Below are positions 25,680 through 33,646 of a stretch of 64,000 nucleotides of DNA, in pieces; within the stretch, counting starts at the first letter, position 1; every line of letters starts with the position of its first letter. Origin of the DNA: an uncultured Lachnospiraceae bacterium (lineage in GTDB: Bacteria > Bacillota > Clostridia > Lachnospirales > Lachnospiraceae); the NCBI GenBank assembly GCA_934418125.1, contig CAKRWT010000010.1:1-64000 (forward strand). The letters run 5' to 3'. Position numbers and translations under genes: made by a program. The notes under the pieces were generated by a model, which worked only from the letters and a program-made list of their open reading frames with translations, was not told the origin of the DNA and did no database searches.

Positions 25680-27038
25680 TTAGAACGGGAACTTCATACC
25701 GCCGAACATGCCTCTTCCTCTCTTGCCACCCATCATACCGGGAATCTGCTTCATCATCTTCTGGGACTGTTCAAACTGCTTGATAAAACGGTTTACTACC
25801 GCAATATCTACTCCTGCGCCTCTCGCAATACGATGTTTCCTGCTGGGATTTAACAGCTTTGGATTCTGTCTTTCCTGGGGTGTCATGCTGAGCACAATGG
25901 CTTCCATTCTGGCAAGCTGCTTCTCATCTACCATGGACTCAATATCGCCCATCTGCTTACCCATACCAGGCATCATGCTTAAGATACTGGAAAGACCTCC
26001 CATATTACGCATCTGCTTCATGCTTTCCAGGTAGTCCTCAAAATCGAACTTACCTTTCTTCATGCGGGCAGCCATCTGCTTTTCTTTCTCGGCATCAATG
26101 TCAATGTTCTGCTGCGCCTTCTCGATAAGAGTCAGCACATCGCCCATCCCTAAGATTCGGTTTGCCATTCTGTCGGGATAAAACTGCTCCAAATCGGATA
26201 ATTTCTCCCCCATACCAATGTACAGAATCGGTTTGCCGGTAACGGCTTTGATAGAAAGTGCCGCACCACCCCTGGAATCACCATCCATCTTGGATAAGAT
26301 GACACCATCTATGCCAACTTTTTCATCGAAATCCTTGGCTACATTTACGGCATCCTGTCCAGTCATGGCATCAACTACCAGTAAGGTCTGGTGCACGGTT
26401 ACATTCTCTTTGATTTCCTGTAACTCCGCCATCATGTCTTCATCAATGTGAAGACGGCCCGCCGTATCCAGAATCACCACATTATGTCCGTTCTTCTGTG
26501 CATGCTCAACCGCTGCTTTGGCAATATTGACCGGTTTATGGTTCTCTCCCATGGAGAAAACTTCTACCTGCTGTTTCTCACCATTAATCTGTAACTGCTT
26601 GATTGCCGCCGGACGATATACATCACAGGCTGCTAACAGTGGTTTCTTGCCTTTCAATTTCAGCTTGCCTGCAATCTTCGCAGTGGTGGTTGTCTTACCT
26701 GCACCCTGCAGACCACACATCATAATCACGGTAATGGCTTTTCCGGGCTGTAAGGTAATTTCTGTGGTTTCAGACCCCATCAGGGATACCATTTCCTCGT
26801 TTACTATCTTGATAACCATCTGCCCCGGATTCAATCCGTTCAGCACATCCGCACCGATAGCACGTTCTTCCACAGCTTTTACAAACTGCTTTACAACCTT
26901 GAAGTTTACATCTGCTTCCAGAAGAGCCATCTTTACTTCTTTCAAAGCAACCTTAACGTCCTCTTCCGTCAGCCTGCCCTTGCCCCGCAGGTTCTTAAAT
27001 ACATTCTGAAGTTTATCTGTGAGACTTTCAAATGCCAT
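25680..27038 (-). CDS. ffh: Signal recognition particle protein Ffh
   Basis: Binds signal sequences of nascent membrane and exported proteins together with 4.5S/6S-type SRP RNA and docks with FtsY (gene at 32.7 kb). The 452-residue protein has an N domain, G domain with GLQGAGKTTTTAKIAGK (about 108-124), DTAGR and TKMDG-type SKMDGDSRGG, and a Met-rich M domain (LSSILSMMPGMGKQM; RKHRIARGAG) ending GKRGRGMFGGMKFPF. It follows ylxM by 33 bases. Confidence 0.97.
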   Translation of the reverse strand: MAFESLTDKLQNVFKNLRGKGRLTEEDVKVALKEVKMALLEADVNFKVVKQFVKAVEERAIGADVLNGLNPGQMVIKIVNEEMVSLMGSETTEITLQPGKAITVIMMCGLQGAGKTTTTAKIAGKLKLKGKKPLLAACDVYRPAAIKQLQINGEKQQVEVFSMGENHKPVNIAKAAVEHAQKNGHNVVILDTAGRLHIDEDMMAELQEIKENVTVHQTLLVVDAMTGQDAVNVAKDFDEKVGIDGVILSKMDGDSRGGAALSIKAVTGKPILYIGMGEKLSDLEQFYPDRMANRILGMGDVLTLIEKAQQNIDIDAEKEKQMAARMKKGKFDFEDYLESMKQMRNMGGLSSILSMMPGMGKQMGDIESMVDEKQLARMEAIVLSMTPQERQNPKLLNPSRKHRIARGAGVDIAVVNRFIKQFEQSQKMMKQIPGMMGGKRGRGMFGGMKFPF

Positions 27039-27071
27039 CTGGATTCATGTCCTTCCCATCCGATTACGTTG

Positions 27072-27428
27072 TTACAACTGCTGTAATATTTCATCCGACA
27101 GTTGCCGGATTTGTCTTGTGTATGTTCCCTGTTCGACGCTCCTGCCCTCCTGCTCATAAGCCTGGGACAGCTGGTTAATCTGGGATATCTTTTCTTTGAT
27201 TCTGGTAAATTTGCTTACCAGTTGAAGTTTTTCCTCATATCCCTGAAGCAGCTTATCACACCGTTTGATAATATCGTGTACTGCCTGACGGCTGACTCCC
27301 TGTTCCTGGGCTATCTCCCCCAAAGACAAGTTATCGTATACAACGCCTTCATATATCTGTTGCTGGTGTTCTGTCAAAAGCTCTCCATAGAAATCATACA
27401 ATAAACCCTGTTCTACGATTTTTTCCAT
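27072..27428 (-). CDS. ylxM: YlxM/UPF0122 helix-turn-helix protein
   Basis: A 118-residue protein with a sigma-70 region 4-like helix-turn-helix (LSLGEIAQEQGVSRQAVHDIIKRCD, about 35-60) and a C-terminal coiled helix. Always adjacent to ffh in Firmicutes; in streptococci it modulates SRP function. First gene of the SRP/translation operon, with its own promoter at 27470-27498. Confidence 0.93.
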   Translation of the reverse strand: MEKIVEQGLLYDFYGELLTEHQQQIYEGVVYDNLSLGEIAQEQGVSRQAVHDIIKRCDKLLQGYEEKLQLVSKFTRIKEKISQINQLSQAYEQEGRSVEQGTYTRQIRQLSDEILQQL

Positions 27429-27469
27429 GATAAACCTCTATCAAAGCCTTAAATACTCTGACCTTGGAT

Positions 27470-27498
27470 AGTTTACAATAGAAAAAAGATAGTGTCAA
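27470..27498 (-). promoter_or_regulatory. Promoter of the ylxM-ffh operon
   Basis: Minus strand TTGACA (27493-27498), 17-base spacer, TAAACT (27470-27475). The -35 box is one arm of the terminator hairpin of the upstream gene. Confidence 0.7.
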
Positions 27499-27516
27499 GT
27501 ATTTTTTCTTGACACC
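27480..27516 (-). terminator. Terminator after the DUF1905-C39 gene
   Basis: Perfect 8-bp stem GTGTCAAG (27492-27499)/CTTGACAC (27508-27515), loop of 8, followed on the minus strand by TATCTTTTTTC. Stem GC content is modest, so strength is uncertain. Confidence 0.6.
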
Positions 27517-27528
27517 ACCTTTTTCTTC

Positions 27529-28200
27529 CTAGTCGGTAATAATTTCCAAATAACCAATCACTTGGCTTAAATCAAATTCTTTTAAGATTCCTAAGTTCGG
27601 GTCATAGTATTTTCCTTCAAAGCCTACCAGATAATGACTGTATCTTCCCATCTTTTCCATTATGATACAGCACTTTGGAAGTTCTGTTTCTTTTCCAAGA
27701 GTATAGACAATCCTGTCTGCATGCCGGATACCCAGGTATTCCAACGTCGCAATCATCTTACTCATATTTGCCTGCCATTCCCTGCACTTCATAATATCAG
27801 ATGCCTCATCCAGAGTTGTTCCTGCAATCATGGCAATACAGGACTGTCCGCACAGACCATCCCATGGTTGTGTTACCAGGTCAACCTTATCAATATGTCT
27901 GATAGGATGCTCTACGCTATATGGGCTGTCTGCACCGATTGCAACTACATTTCCCACGATTTCAATGGACATTCTGTATTTCTTTCCCAGAGTAACCTTC
28001 GCTAATATTTCCTGACTTACCGGAATATCATAATACCCCTGCCCTCTTGGTACCAGTTCACAGATAAAGCACACGTCATCAAAGCATACCCTTACCGGTG
28101 CATCCCCCACTTTCTCACAAACTTCCCAAACATTAAAGGGAACTGCTATGGTATTCTCATTCTCCCTGAATTCTACGGTTCCTTCAAATTCATATTTCAT
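27529..28200 (-). CDS. DUF1905-like/C39-like cysteine peptidase-fold fusion
   Basis: I do not recognise a named gene. The 223-residue protein has two parts. Residues about 1-92 resemble the DUF1905 beta-barrel (GTVEFRENENTIAVPF, VRVCFDDVCFICELVPRG, YDIPVSQEILAKV). Residues about 105-223 look like a papain/C39 fold: Gln111 and Cys117 in TQPWDGLCGQS, His189 in YSHYLVGFEG and Asp200 in YYDPNLG, which supply a full Gln-Cys-His-Asp set. There is no signal peptide or ABC exporter, so it is probably cytosolic and not a bacteriocin-processing domain. GGAG precedes the ATG; it is a single gene with its own promoter and terminator. Confidence 0.65.
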   Translation of the reverse strand: MKYEFEGTVEFRENENTIAVPFNVWEVCEKVGDAPVRVCFDDVCFICELVPRGQGYYDIPVSQEILAKVTLGKKYRMSIEIVGNVVAIGADSPYSVEHPIRHIDKVDLVTQPWDGLCGQSCIAMIAGTTLDEASDIMKCREWQANMSKMIATLEYLGIRHADRIVYTLGKETELPKCCIIMEKMGRYSHYLVGFEGKYYDPNLGILKEFDLSQVIGYLEIITD

Positions 28201-28254
28201 CTGTTTTCTCCGCCTTTCTTCTGCCGTCTGTCCTCACATTTTCATTCTGTCCAT

Positions 28255-28283
28255 ATTTTACATGATTCCCTGTCTTAACACAA
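28255..28283 (-). promoter_or_regulatory. Promoter of the DUF1905-C39 gene
   Basis: Minus strand TTGTGT (28278-28283), 17-base spacer, TAAAAT (28255-28260), 55 bases upstream of the start. The remaining intergenic sequence to 28395 shows nothing clear. Confidence 0.55.
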
Positions 28284-28395
28284 CCTGTGCACCTCATTTA
28301 AAACATAAAATTACCAGTTCCGCCATAGCCCTTATAGCACAGGCATCCTGCTTACAGGAATGAATATGTGATGTAAGTGTTAGCTGAATGGTTCA

Positions 28396-29250
28396 TTACA
28401 ACCCTAATTTGGAAGGGGAAACCTGTAAAATCTCCTTAAATCGTCTGGCAAAAGTGGAATAATCATGAAAACCACATTCATAGCACGCCTTGGATGGTGG
28501 CATTCCTGCCAGAATCATCCGTCTGGCTGCCAGAATTCTTTTCTCATTGATATACTGGTGGATAGAATACCCGGTTGCCAGTTTAAACTGCCGCATCAAG
28601 TAATATTTACTGATGTAAAATTTTTCTGCCAGGGTATCTACATCCAGTTCCTGGTCTAAATGTTCCTGAATATAAGCTACCACATCCACTACCTTTTCAT
28701 GATAAACGGTAGTGGCAATAAACGCCTGGGGCTGACTCACAATACTTCGGTTAAACAGCACCATAAATTCCAGAAATGCTGCTTCCAGTAATATTTCATT
28801 TAAATACTGCCCTGCCTGCTTCCCAATCTGTTCTATCTTCAACAGACTGCCCAGGATGCCTTCATAGCTTTCCGGGATAAAATGCACAACCCGGTTCTGC
28901 ATCTTCTGTGCCCGTTCAAAACATTCCCGCAAGGTTACGTCCTTCCCATTACCGCGATTTAGGAAGGAATCTGAAAGATAGATAATATACCTATCATAAG
29001 GTTTACTGGTATCAATTACCGGCTTATGAATCTCATTGGCTCCTACCATCACAAAATCATGGGGCTTTAATTGATAGGTTTTTCCTTCAATATGGTAATC
29101 AACCCTTCCATCAACAAAATAGATGATTTTATAGAAATCATGATAGTGGAAATCTATCGTTTTCTCTACCTGGTCCCTGATATGAAACAACCGGCAATCC
29201 TCTGTCAGATATCCGGTTTTTTCATACTGTTCAAAATCCCAATCACTCAT
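28396..29250 (-). CDS. AraC-family transcriptional regulator
   Basis: A 284-residue regulator: N-terminal cupin sensor (DFHYHDFYKIIYFVDGRVDYHIEGKTYQL region, about 25-60) and C-terminal double helix-turn-helix (LDVDTLAEKFYISKYYLMRQF; SKACYECGFHDYSTFARRFKE). The chosen ATG (29250) overlaps the last codons of the GH25 gene by 8 bases and has GAGGA 8 bases upstream; a TTG five codons earlier is possible. Coupled translation with the lysozyme gene suggests both are coexpressed. Ligand and targets are unknown. Confidence 0.9.
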   Translation of the reverse strand: MSDWDFEQYEKTGYLTEDCRLFHIRDQVEKTIDFHYHDFYKIIYFVDGRVDYHIEGKTYQLKPHDFVMVGANEIHKPVIDTSKPYDRYIIYLSDSFLNRGNGKDVTLRECFERAQKMQNRVVHFIPESYEGILGSLLKIEQIGKQAGQYLNEILLEAAFLEFMVLFNRSIVSQPQAFIATTVYHEKVVDVVAYIQEHLDQELDVDTLAEKFYISKYYLMRQFKLATGYSIHQYINEKRILAARRMILAGMPPSKACYECGFHDYSTFARRFKEILQVSPSKLGL

Positions 29251-30364
29251 TTGATAAATCCTCAAAGCTGATGTTCATATCCACTTCGCCTTCGATTCCT
29301 TCAATCATTCCACTGTCTGTGTACTGCCATATCTTAAACTGATACGGATAATAGATTTCATCGTCATAATCTGCAAACCATTTATCATATTCTTCCAACT
29401 GTTCCAAATCCAACATTAGCATGAAGGTTTTCAGATTTCCGTAAATCATCGGTGTATACCCTGCTTCTTTGACTTTTTCACAGAAAGCAATGCAATACTG
29501 GGTTCTTTCTTCTGCTGTCAGTTCAGCCGTCCTGGCATTCGTGCTGCTTACTGCTTCAATATCGATAACCACCGGATACGTTACGGAATAGGGTTCTATT
29601 TTTTCAAGAACGAAAGCAGCTTCTTCTTCCGCTTCCTCTACGCTGGTTGCCTGGGAGAAGAAATAAACGCCTGTGCTGATATGATTTCGGGAAGCCCCTT
29701 TCATATTGTCTTCAAAGGTTTCATCTTCCAGAATCTCGCCTTCGGTATAGCCTCGTATGCCAGCCCGGATAAAGGCATACTCCACCCCATCTTCCGCTAC
29801 TTTCTTCCAGTCGATCCTGCCCTGGTATCTGGATACATCAATTCCCTTATGGGACACCAATTCCCCATCCTGATAATAGTTCATAAACTGATTGGCATCC
29901 ATGACGAACTGGGAAGGCTCGTATGTATGGTGCTGCAAGGTATCTGATCTGGGGATAAAATAAAACTGCCCTCCATCTGCCAGCACAATATCATTCGTAA
30001 AGAAGGACTGTAACATGGCAACGGTTCCATCACCGGACAACATCTTTTCCTTGATGCTGCTCAACAGTTCCTGCTTCGTCTCTTCGGTATTCTCCGCCAC
30101 GGCCTCATCCACAGCATTTGTGATAAGTGCCTCCACTTCGCCCTGGGTGTAAGTGGCTTCCCGCTCTAGCCTTATCGTATCCAATTCGTTTAATACCGCT
30201 GTATTTTCTAACTGAATAGAACGATACTTAAATACCATAATCATACATAACGTAATGGCACTTAGTGTTACCAGACACAAAATAATGGAACCAATCAAAG
30301 TAGTGTTCTCGCTTCTTCTGTGTTTTTTACGTCGTTTCTTATTCTGTAAATTATTTTCCTGCAT
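29243..30364 (-). CDS. Membrane-anchored GH25 lysozyme-type muramidase
   Basis: A 373-residue protein with a very basic N-terminus (KKRRKKHRR), one membrane helix (about 24-46), a charged coiled stalk (about 55-130) and a C-terminal GH25 domain: GIDVSRYQGRIDWKK with catalytic-face Asp, FIRAG, YPVVIDIEAVSS with the Asp-x-Glu pair, and FKIWQYTD near the end. It would cleave peptidoglycan outside the membrane while tethered to it. The ATG at 30364 has GGGAG five bases upstream. It follows yitT by 17 bases and overlaps the AraC gene. Confidence 0.9.
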   Translation of the reverse strand: MQENNLQNKKRRKKHRRSENTTLIGSIILCLVTLSAITLCMIMVFKYRSIQLENTAVLNELDTIRLEREATYTQGEVEALITNAVDEAVAENTEETKQELLSSIKEKMLSGDGTVAMLQSFFTNDIVLADGGQFYFIPRSDTLQHHTYEPSQFVMDANQFMNYYQDGELVSHKGIDVSRYQGRIDWKKVAEDGVEYAFIRAGIRGYTEGEILEDETFEDNMKGASRNHISTGVYFFSQATSVEEAEEEAAFVLEKIEPYSVTYPVVIDIEAVSSTNARTAELTAEERTQYCIAFCEKVKEAGYTPMIYGNLKTFMLMLDLEQLEEYDKWFADYDDEIYYPYQFKIWQYTDSGMIEGIEGEVDMNISFEDLSNE

Positions 30365-30381
30365 ATTAACTCCCATTTCTT

Positions 30382-31278
30382 TTAAATTCGCTCGCTGAAA
30401 TAGCTTTTGTAGCCCTCTCCGAAAATTTCAGAAGCACTGGTAACAATCAGGAAGGACTCCTCGTCTTCCTGCCGTATAATCTCTTCCACACGTGGGGACA
30501 CAGTCTTCTTTACCGCACACATAATAACATCCTTATGGTCACCACTGTAAGCTCCCTGTCCTTTGATAAAAGTAGCTCCGATATCCAGTTCTTCCAGTAA
30601 CCGGCTGGTAATCTGTTCCGGTTTATCACTGATAATATAAAGTAACTTTGCCTCATCCCTGCCATATAATACTACATCCATCACAATGGAAGAGCAAATA
30701 ACGGAGATAGCCGCATATAAAGCAGCATCCACATCCCGGAACACAATGCCGGATATGGTTACAATCATGGCATCTGACAGAAAAAACAAAATGCCTGTCT
30801 TTAAATGGGGCATCCGTTGTTTCATTGCCTTTACAATAATATCCATACCACCTGTAGTTGCTCCCACCCGGAAAATCATACCAATGGATACCGCTACCAA
30901 AGTACCACCTGCCAGTGCTGCTAACAGTGTATCACAGGTTGCCGGTCCAAAAGACGCCAAAATATTGGTAAACAACGATACCAGTGCAGTTGCATAGATA
31001 GTCGATAAAGTAAACCGGATTCCGAATCGCCACACTCCAAAAATCAGAATCGGGATATTTAAAATAAATATCAGTGTACCTGTGCTGACAGGAAGCAGCC
31101 TGCTTATAATTATAGAGATACCCGTAACACCACCCGGTGCCATATTATTCGGGTCAATAAACAGACTGACCCCTATCGCATAGACAAAAGCTGCTACTGT
31201 AATAATAATATATTTCTTTATCCATTCTGTCTTGTTTTTTTTGAATTTTTTTACACTTTTTTCTGTTCTGGCTGTCAC
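30382..31278 (-). CDS. YitT-family membrane protein (DUF161/DUF2179)
   Basis: A 298-residue membrane protein with about five or six helices (VTGISIIISRLLPVSTG, TLIFILNIPILIFGVW, ATTGGMDIIVK) and a C-terminal cytosolic DUF2179 domain (TFIKGQGAYSGDHKDVIMCAV). YitT proteins are widespread in Firmicutes with no settled substrate. Starts with GTG at 31278, AAAGGAGAG eight bases upstream. First gene of yitT-GH25-araC. Confidence 0.88.
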   Translation of the reverse strand: MTARTEKSVKKFKKNKTEWIKKYIIITVAAFVYAIGVSLFIDPNNMAPGGVTGISIIISRLLPVSTGTLIFILNIPILIFGVWRFGIRFTLSTIYATALVSLFTNILASFGPATCDTLLAALAGGTLVAVSIGMIFRVGATTGGMDIIVKAMKQRMPHLKTGILFFLSDAMIVTISGIVFRDVDAALYAAISVICSSIVMDVVLYGRDEAKLLYIISDKPEQITSRLLEELDIGATFIKGQGAYSGDHKDVIMCAVKKTVSPRVEEIIRQEDEESFLIVTSASEIFGEGYKSYFSERI

Positions 31279-31333
31279 GGTTTTCTCTCCTTTCTTCTCT
31301 GTTTCTTCTTTGCTATCATTTTAACACAGATAC

Positions 31334-31366
31334 CAAAAAATCCGCATATTTATTATGCGGATTTTT
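31334..31366 (-). terminator. Terminator after ilvA
   Basis: Stem AAATCCGCATA/TATGCGGATTT with a 5-base loop (31338-31364) and T-run on the minus strand. It separates the smc-ftsY-ilvA transcript from yitT. Confidence 0.9.
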
Positions 31367-31426
31367 CTTTTCCTTCATACAACCTGTTACCATTCGATTC
31401 CTTAATATGGACAAGGGGATACTCTC

Positions 31427-32650
31427 TTAAATACTTGCACGGACCAATTTGGGCTGATAACCATTCTGGTGCAGAGCGTCAATAATCTGGTTTTTATGCT
31501 CTGTGCCATAAGCCTCCAGTGTGATGCGAAGTTCCACTGCGGCGTTCCGGTTGATGGATACGAACTGGTTATGTTCCAGTTTAATAACGTTACCATTCTG
31601 TTTTGCGATTACGTCTGCCACTCTGGAAAGCTCGCCCGGCTTATCCGGCAGCAATACGGATACTGTAAAAATTCTATCTCGTAGTAAAAGTCCCTGCTGT
31701 ACCACAGAAGACATGGTAATCACATCCATATTTCCACCACTTAGAATAGAAACAATTTTCTTATTCTTTCCATTAAGATGCTTTAATGCCGCTACCGTAA
31801 GCAGACCGGAATTCTCCACTACCATCTTATGGTTTTCGACCATATCCAGAAAAGCAACAACCAATTCCTCATCTTCTATGGTAATAATTTCATCCAGATT
31901 CTTACTTACATAAGGAAATATTTTGCTGCCAGGTGTCTTAACGGCTGTCCCATCGGCAATGGTATTAACATGGTCTAAGGTAAGCACTTTTCCCGCTTTC
32001 ATGGACTCCTGCATACAGTTTGCACCTGCTGGTTCCACACCAATTACTTTAATCTTCGGATTTAACAGTTTGGCCAACGTAGAAACACCAGTTGCAAGAC
32101 CGCCGCCGCCAATAGGTACCAGAATATAATCTACCAGAGGAAGTTCCTTGATAATCTCCATAGCAATGGTTCCCTGTCCGGTTGCCACATCCAAATCATC
32201 AAAAGGATGCACGAAAGTGTATCCCTTCTCCTCTGCCAACTGATAAGCATAAGCGCAGGCTTCGTCATACACATCTCCATAAAGGACGACTTCTGCACCG
32301 TAACCTTTGGTACGGTTTACCTTAATCAAGGGTGTAGTGGTTGGCATAACAATTACCGCCTTAACACCATAACATTTGGCTGCATAAGCAACCCCCTGTG
32401 CATGGTTGCCTGCTGACGCGGTAATCAGTCCTTTGGCTCTTTCTTCGTCTGTCAGCGTACTGATTTTATAATAGGCACCTCTTAATTTATACGCACCTGT
32501 AAGCTGCATATTCTCCGGTTTTAAATAAACCTTATTGCCTGTCTGTGCACTGAAATAATCGCTGTACACTAATTTGGTTTCCGAAATGACCTCTTTGACT
32601 TTTTCACAAGCTTCTTCAAACTTATCCAATGATAATTCTGTTGTACTCAT
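31427..32650 (-). CDS. ilvA: Threonine ammonia-lyase with ACT domain
   Basis: PLP enzyme deaminating threonine to 2-oxobutyrate. The 407-residue protein has the PLP-lysine segment GAYKLRGAYYK (about 50-60), SAGNHAQGVA, the glycine loop PIGGGGLATG and a C-terminal ACT domain (from about 328, FTVSVLLPDKPGELSRV). The single ACT and length match the TdcB-like/clostridial class rather than the two-domain biosynthetic IlvA, so a catabolic role is possible. It begins 48 bases after ftsY; no ilv genes or leader attenuator adjoin it. Confidence 0.92.
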   Translation of the reverse strand: MSTTELSLDKFEEACEKVKEVISETKLVYSDYFSAQTGNKVYLKPENMQLTGAYKLRGAYYKISTLTDEERAKGLITASAGNHAQGVAYAAKCYGVKAVIVMPTTTPLIKVNRTKGYGAEVVLYGDVYDEACAYAYQLAEEKGYTFVHPFDDLDVATGQGTIAMEIIKELPLVDYILVPIGGGGLATGVSTLAKLLNPKIKVIGVEPAGANCMQESMKAGKVLTLDHVNTIADGTAVKTPGSKIFPYVSKNLDEIITIEDEELVVAFLDMVENHKMVVENSGLLTVAALKHLNGKNKKIVSILSGGNMDVITMSSVVQQGLLLRDRIFTVSVLLPDKPGELSRVADVIAKQNGNVIKLEHNQFVSINRNAAVELRITLEAYGTEHKNQIIDALHQNGYQPKLVRASI

Positions 32651-32698
32651 AGCCAGTCCCTTCCTTATCTTTTTCTATTATAGTGATTATATTTGCAA

Positions 32699-33646
32699 TC
32701 ACATTGCTTCCTCATCCTGTTTCACATCAAACAAAGCATCAACGAACTGGTCTGCATCAAACTTCTGCAAATCGTCTATACTTTCCCCTACACCGATGTA
32801 TTTTACCGGAACCTGTAATTCGGACTGGATTGCCACGGCAATACCCCCCTTTGCGGTTCCGTCCATCTTGGTTAAAATAATACCGGTAAGTTCTGCCACC
32901 TCTCCAAATTCCCTTGCCTGCTGCAAAGCATTCTGTCCAGTGGTTCCATCTAACACAACCAGATTCTCCCGATGGGCATTGGGAAATTCTTTTTCGATAA
33001 TCCGGTTAATCTTCTTCAGCTCTTCCATCAGGTTCTTCTTGTTATGAAGTCGTCCTGCGGTATCACACAAAAGTACATCTGCTTTTCTTGCCTTTGCCGC
33101 ATTGACCGCATCGAAAATAACACTTGCCGGGTCAGAGCCTTCTTTTCCACCTATCATATCCACACCCGCACGATTTGCCCACTCGGATAGCTGTTCCCCT
33201 GCCGCTGCACGGAAGGTATCGGCTGCCGCTATCAGGACCTTTCTGCCTTGCGCCTTCAGCTTGCCTGCCAGTTTGCCAACGGTGGTGGTCTTTCCTACGC
33301 CATTCACGCCAATAACCAGTACAACAGACTGCTCATGCTCGAATTCATAAGCAGTCTCCCCTACCTGCATCTGTTCCTTGATATTTTGTATCAGGAAATC
33401 CTTACAGGCTGCCGGTTCCTTGATATGGTTTTCTTTAACCTGTTTCTTTAACTTCTCGATAATTTCATCCGTTGCCCTTACCCCGATGTCTCCCATAATG
33501 AGAATCTCTTCCAGTTCTTCATAGAAGTCATCATCAATACTGGAAAAGCCGCTGAACACCGAATCAATTCCATGTACAATGTTGTTCCTGGTCTTGGTAA
33601 GACCTTCTTTTAGTCTGCTGAAAAAGCCTTTCTTTTCTTCACTCAT
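32699..33646 (-). CDS. ftsY: SRP receptor FtsY
   Basis: Membrane-associated GTPase that receives SRP-ribosome complexes. The 315-residue protein has a short acidic/basic A region, the N domain and a G domain with [17 protein letters not shown] (about 109-125), DTAGR and [11 protein letters not shown] start it at the ATG whose first base overlaps the smc stop (TGATG); a TTG one codon earlier is equally in frame. Translational coupling to smc is likely. Confidence 0.96.
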   Translation of the reverse strand: MSEEKKGFFSRLKEGLTKTRNNIVHGIDSVFSGFSSIDDDFYEELEEILIMGDIGVRATDEIIEKLKKQVKENHIKEPAACKDFLIQNIKEQMQVGETAYEFEHEQSVVLVIGVNGVGKTTTVGKLAGKLKAQGRKVLIAAADTFRAAAGEQLSEWANRAGVDMIGGKEGSDPASVIFDAVNAAKARKADVLLCDTAGRLHNKKNLMEELKKINRIIEKEFPNAHRENLVVLDGTTGQNALQQAREFGEVAELTGIILTKMDGTAKGGIAVAIQSELQVPVKYIGVGESIDDLQKFDADQFVDALFDVKQDEEAM

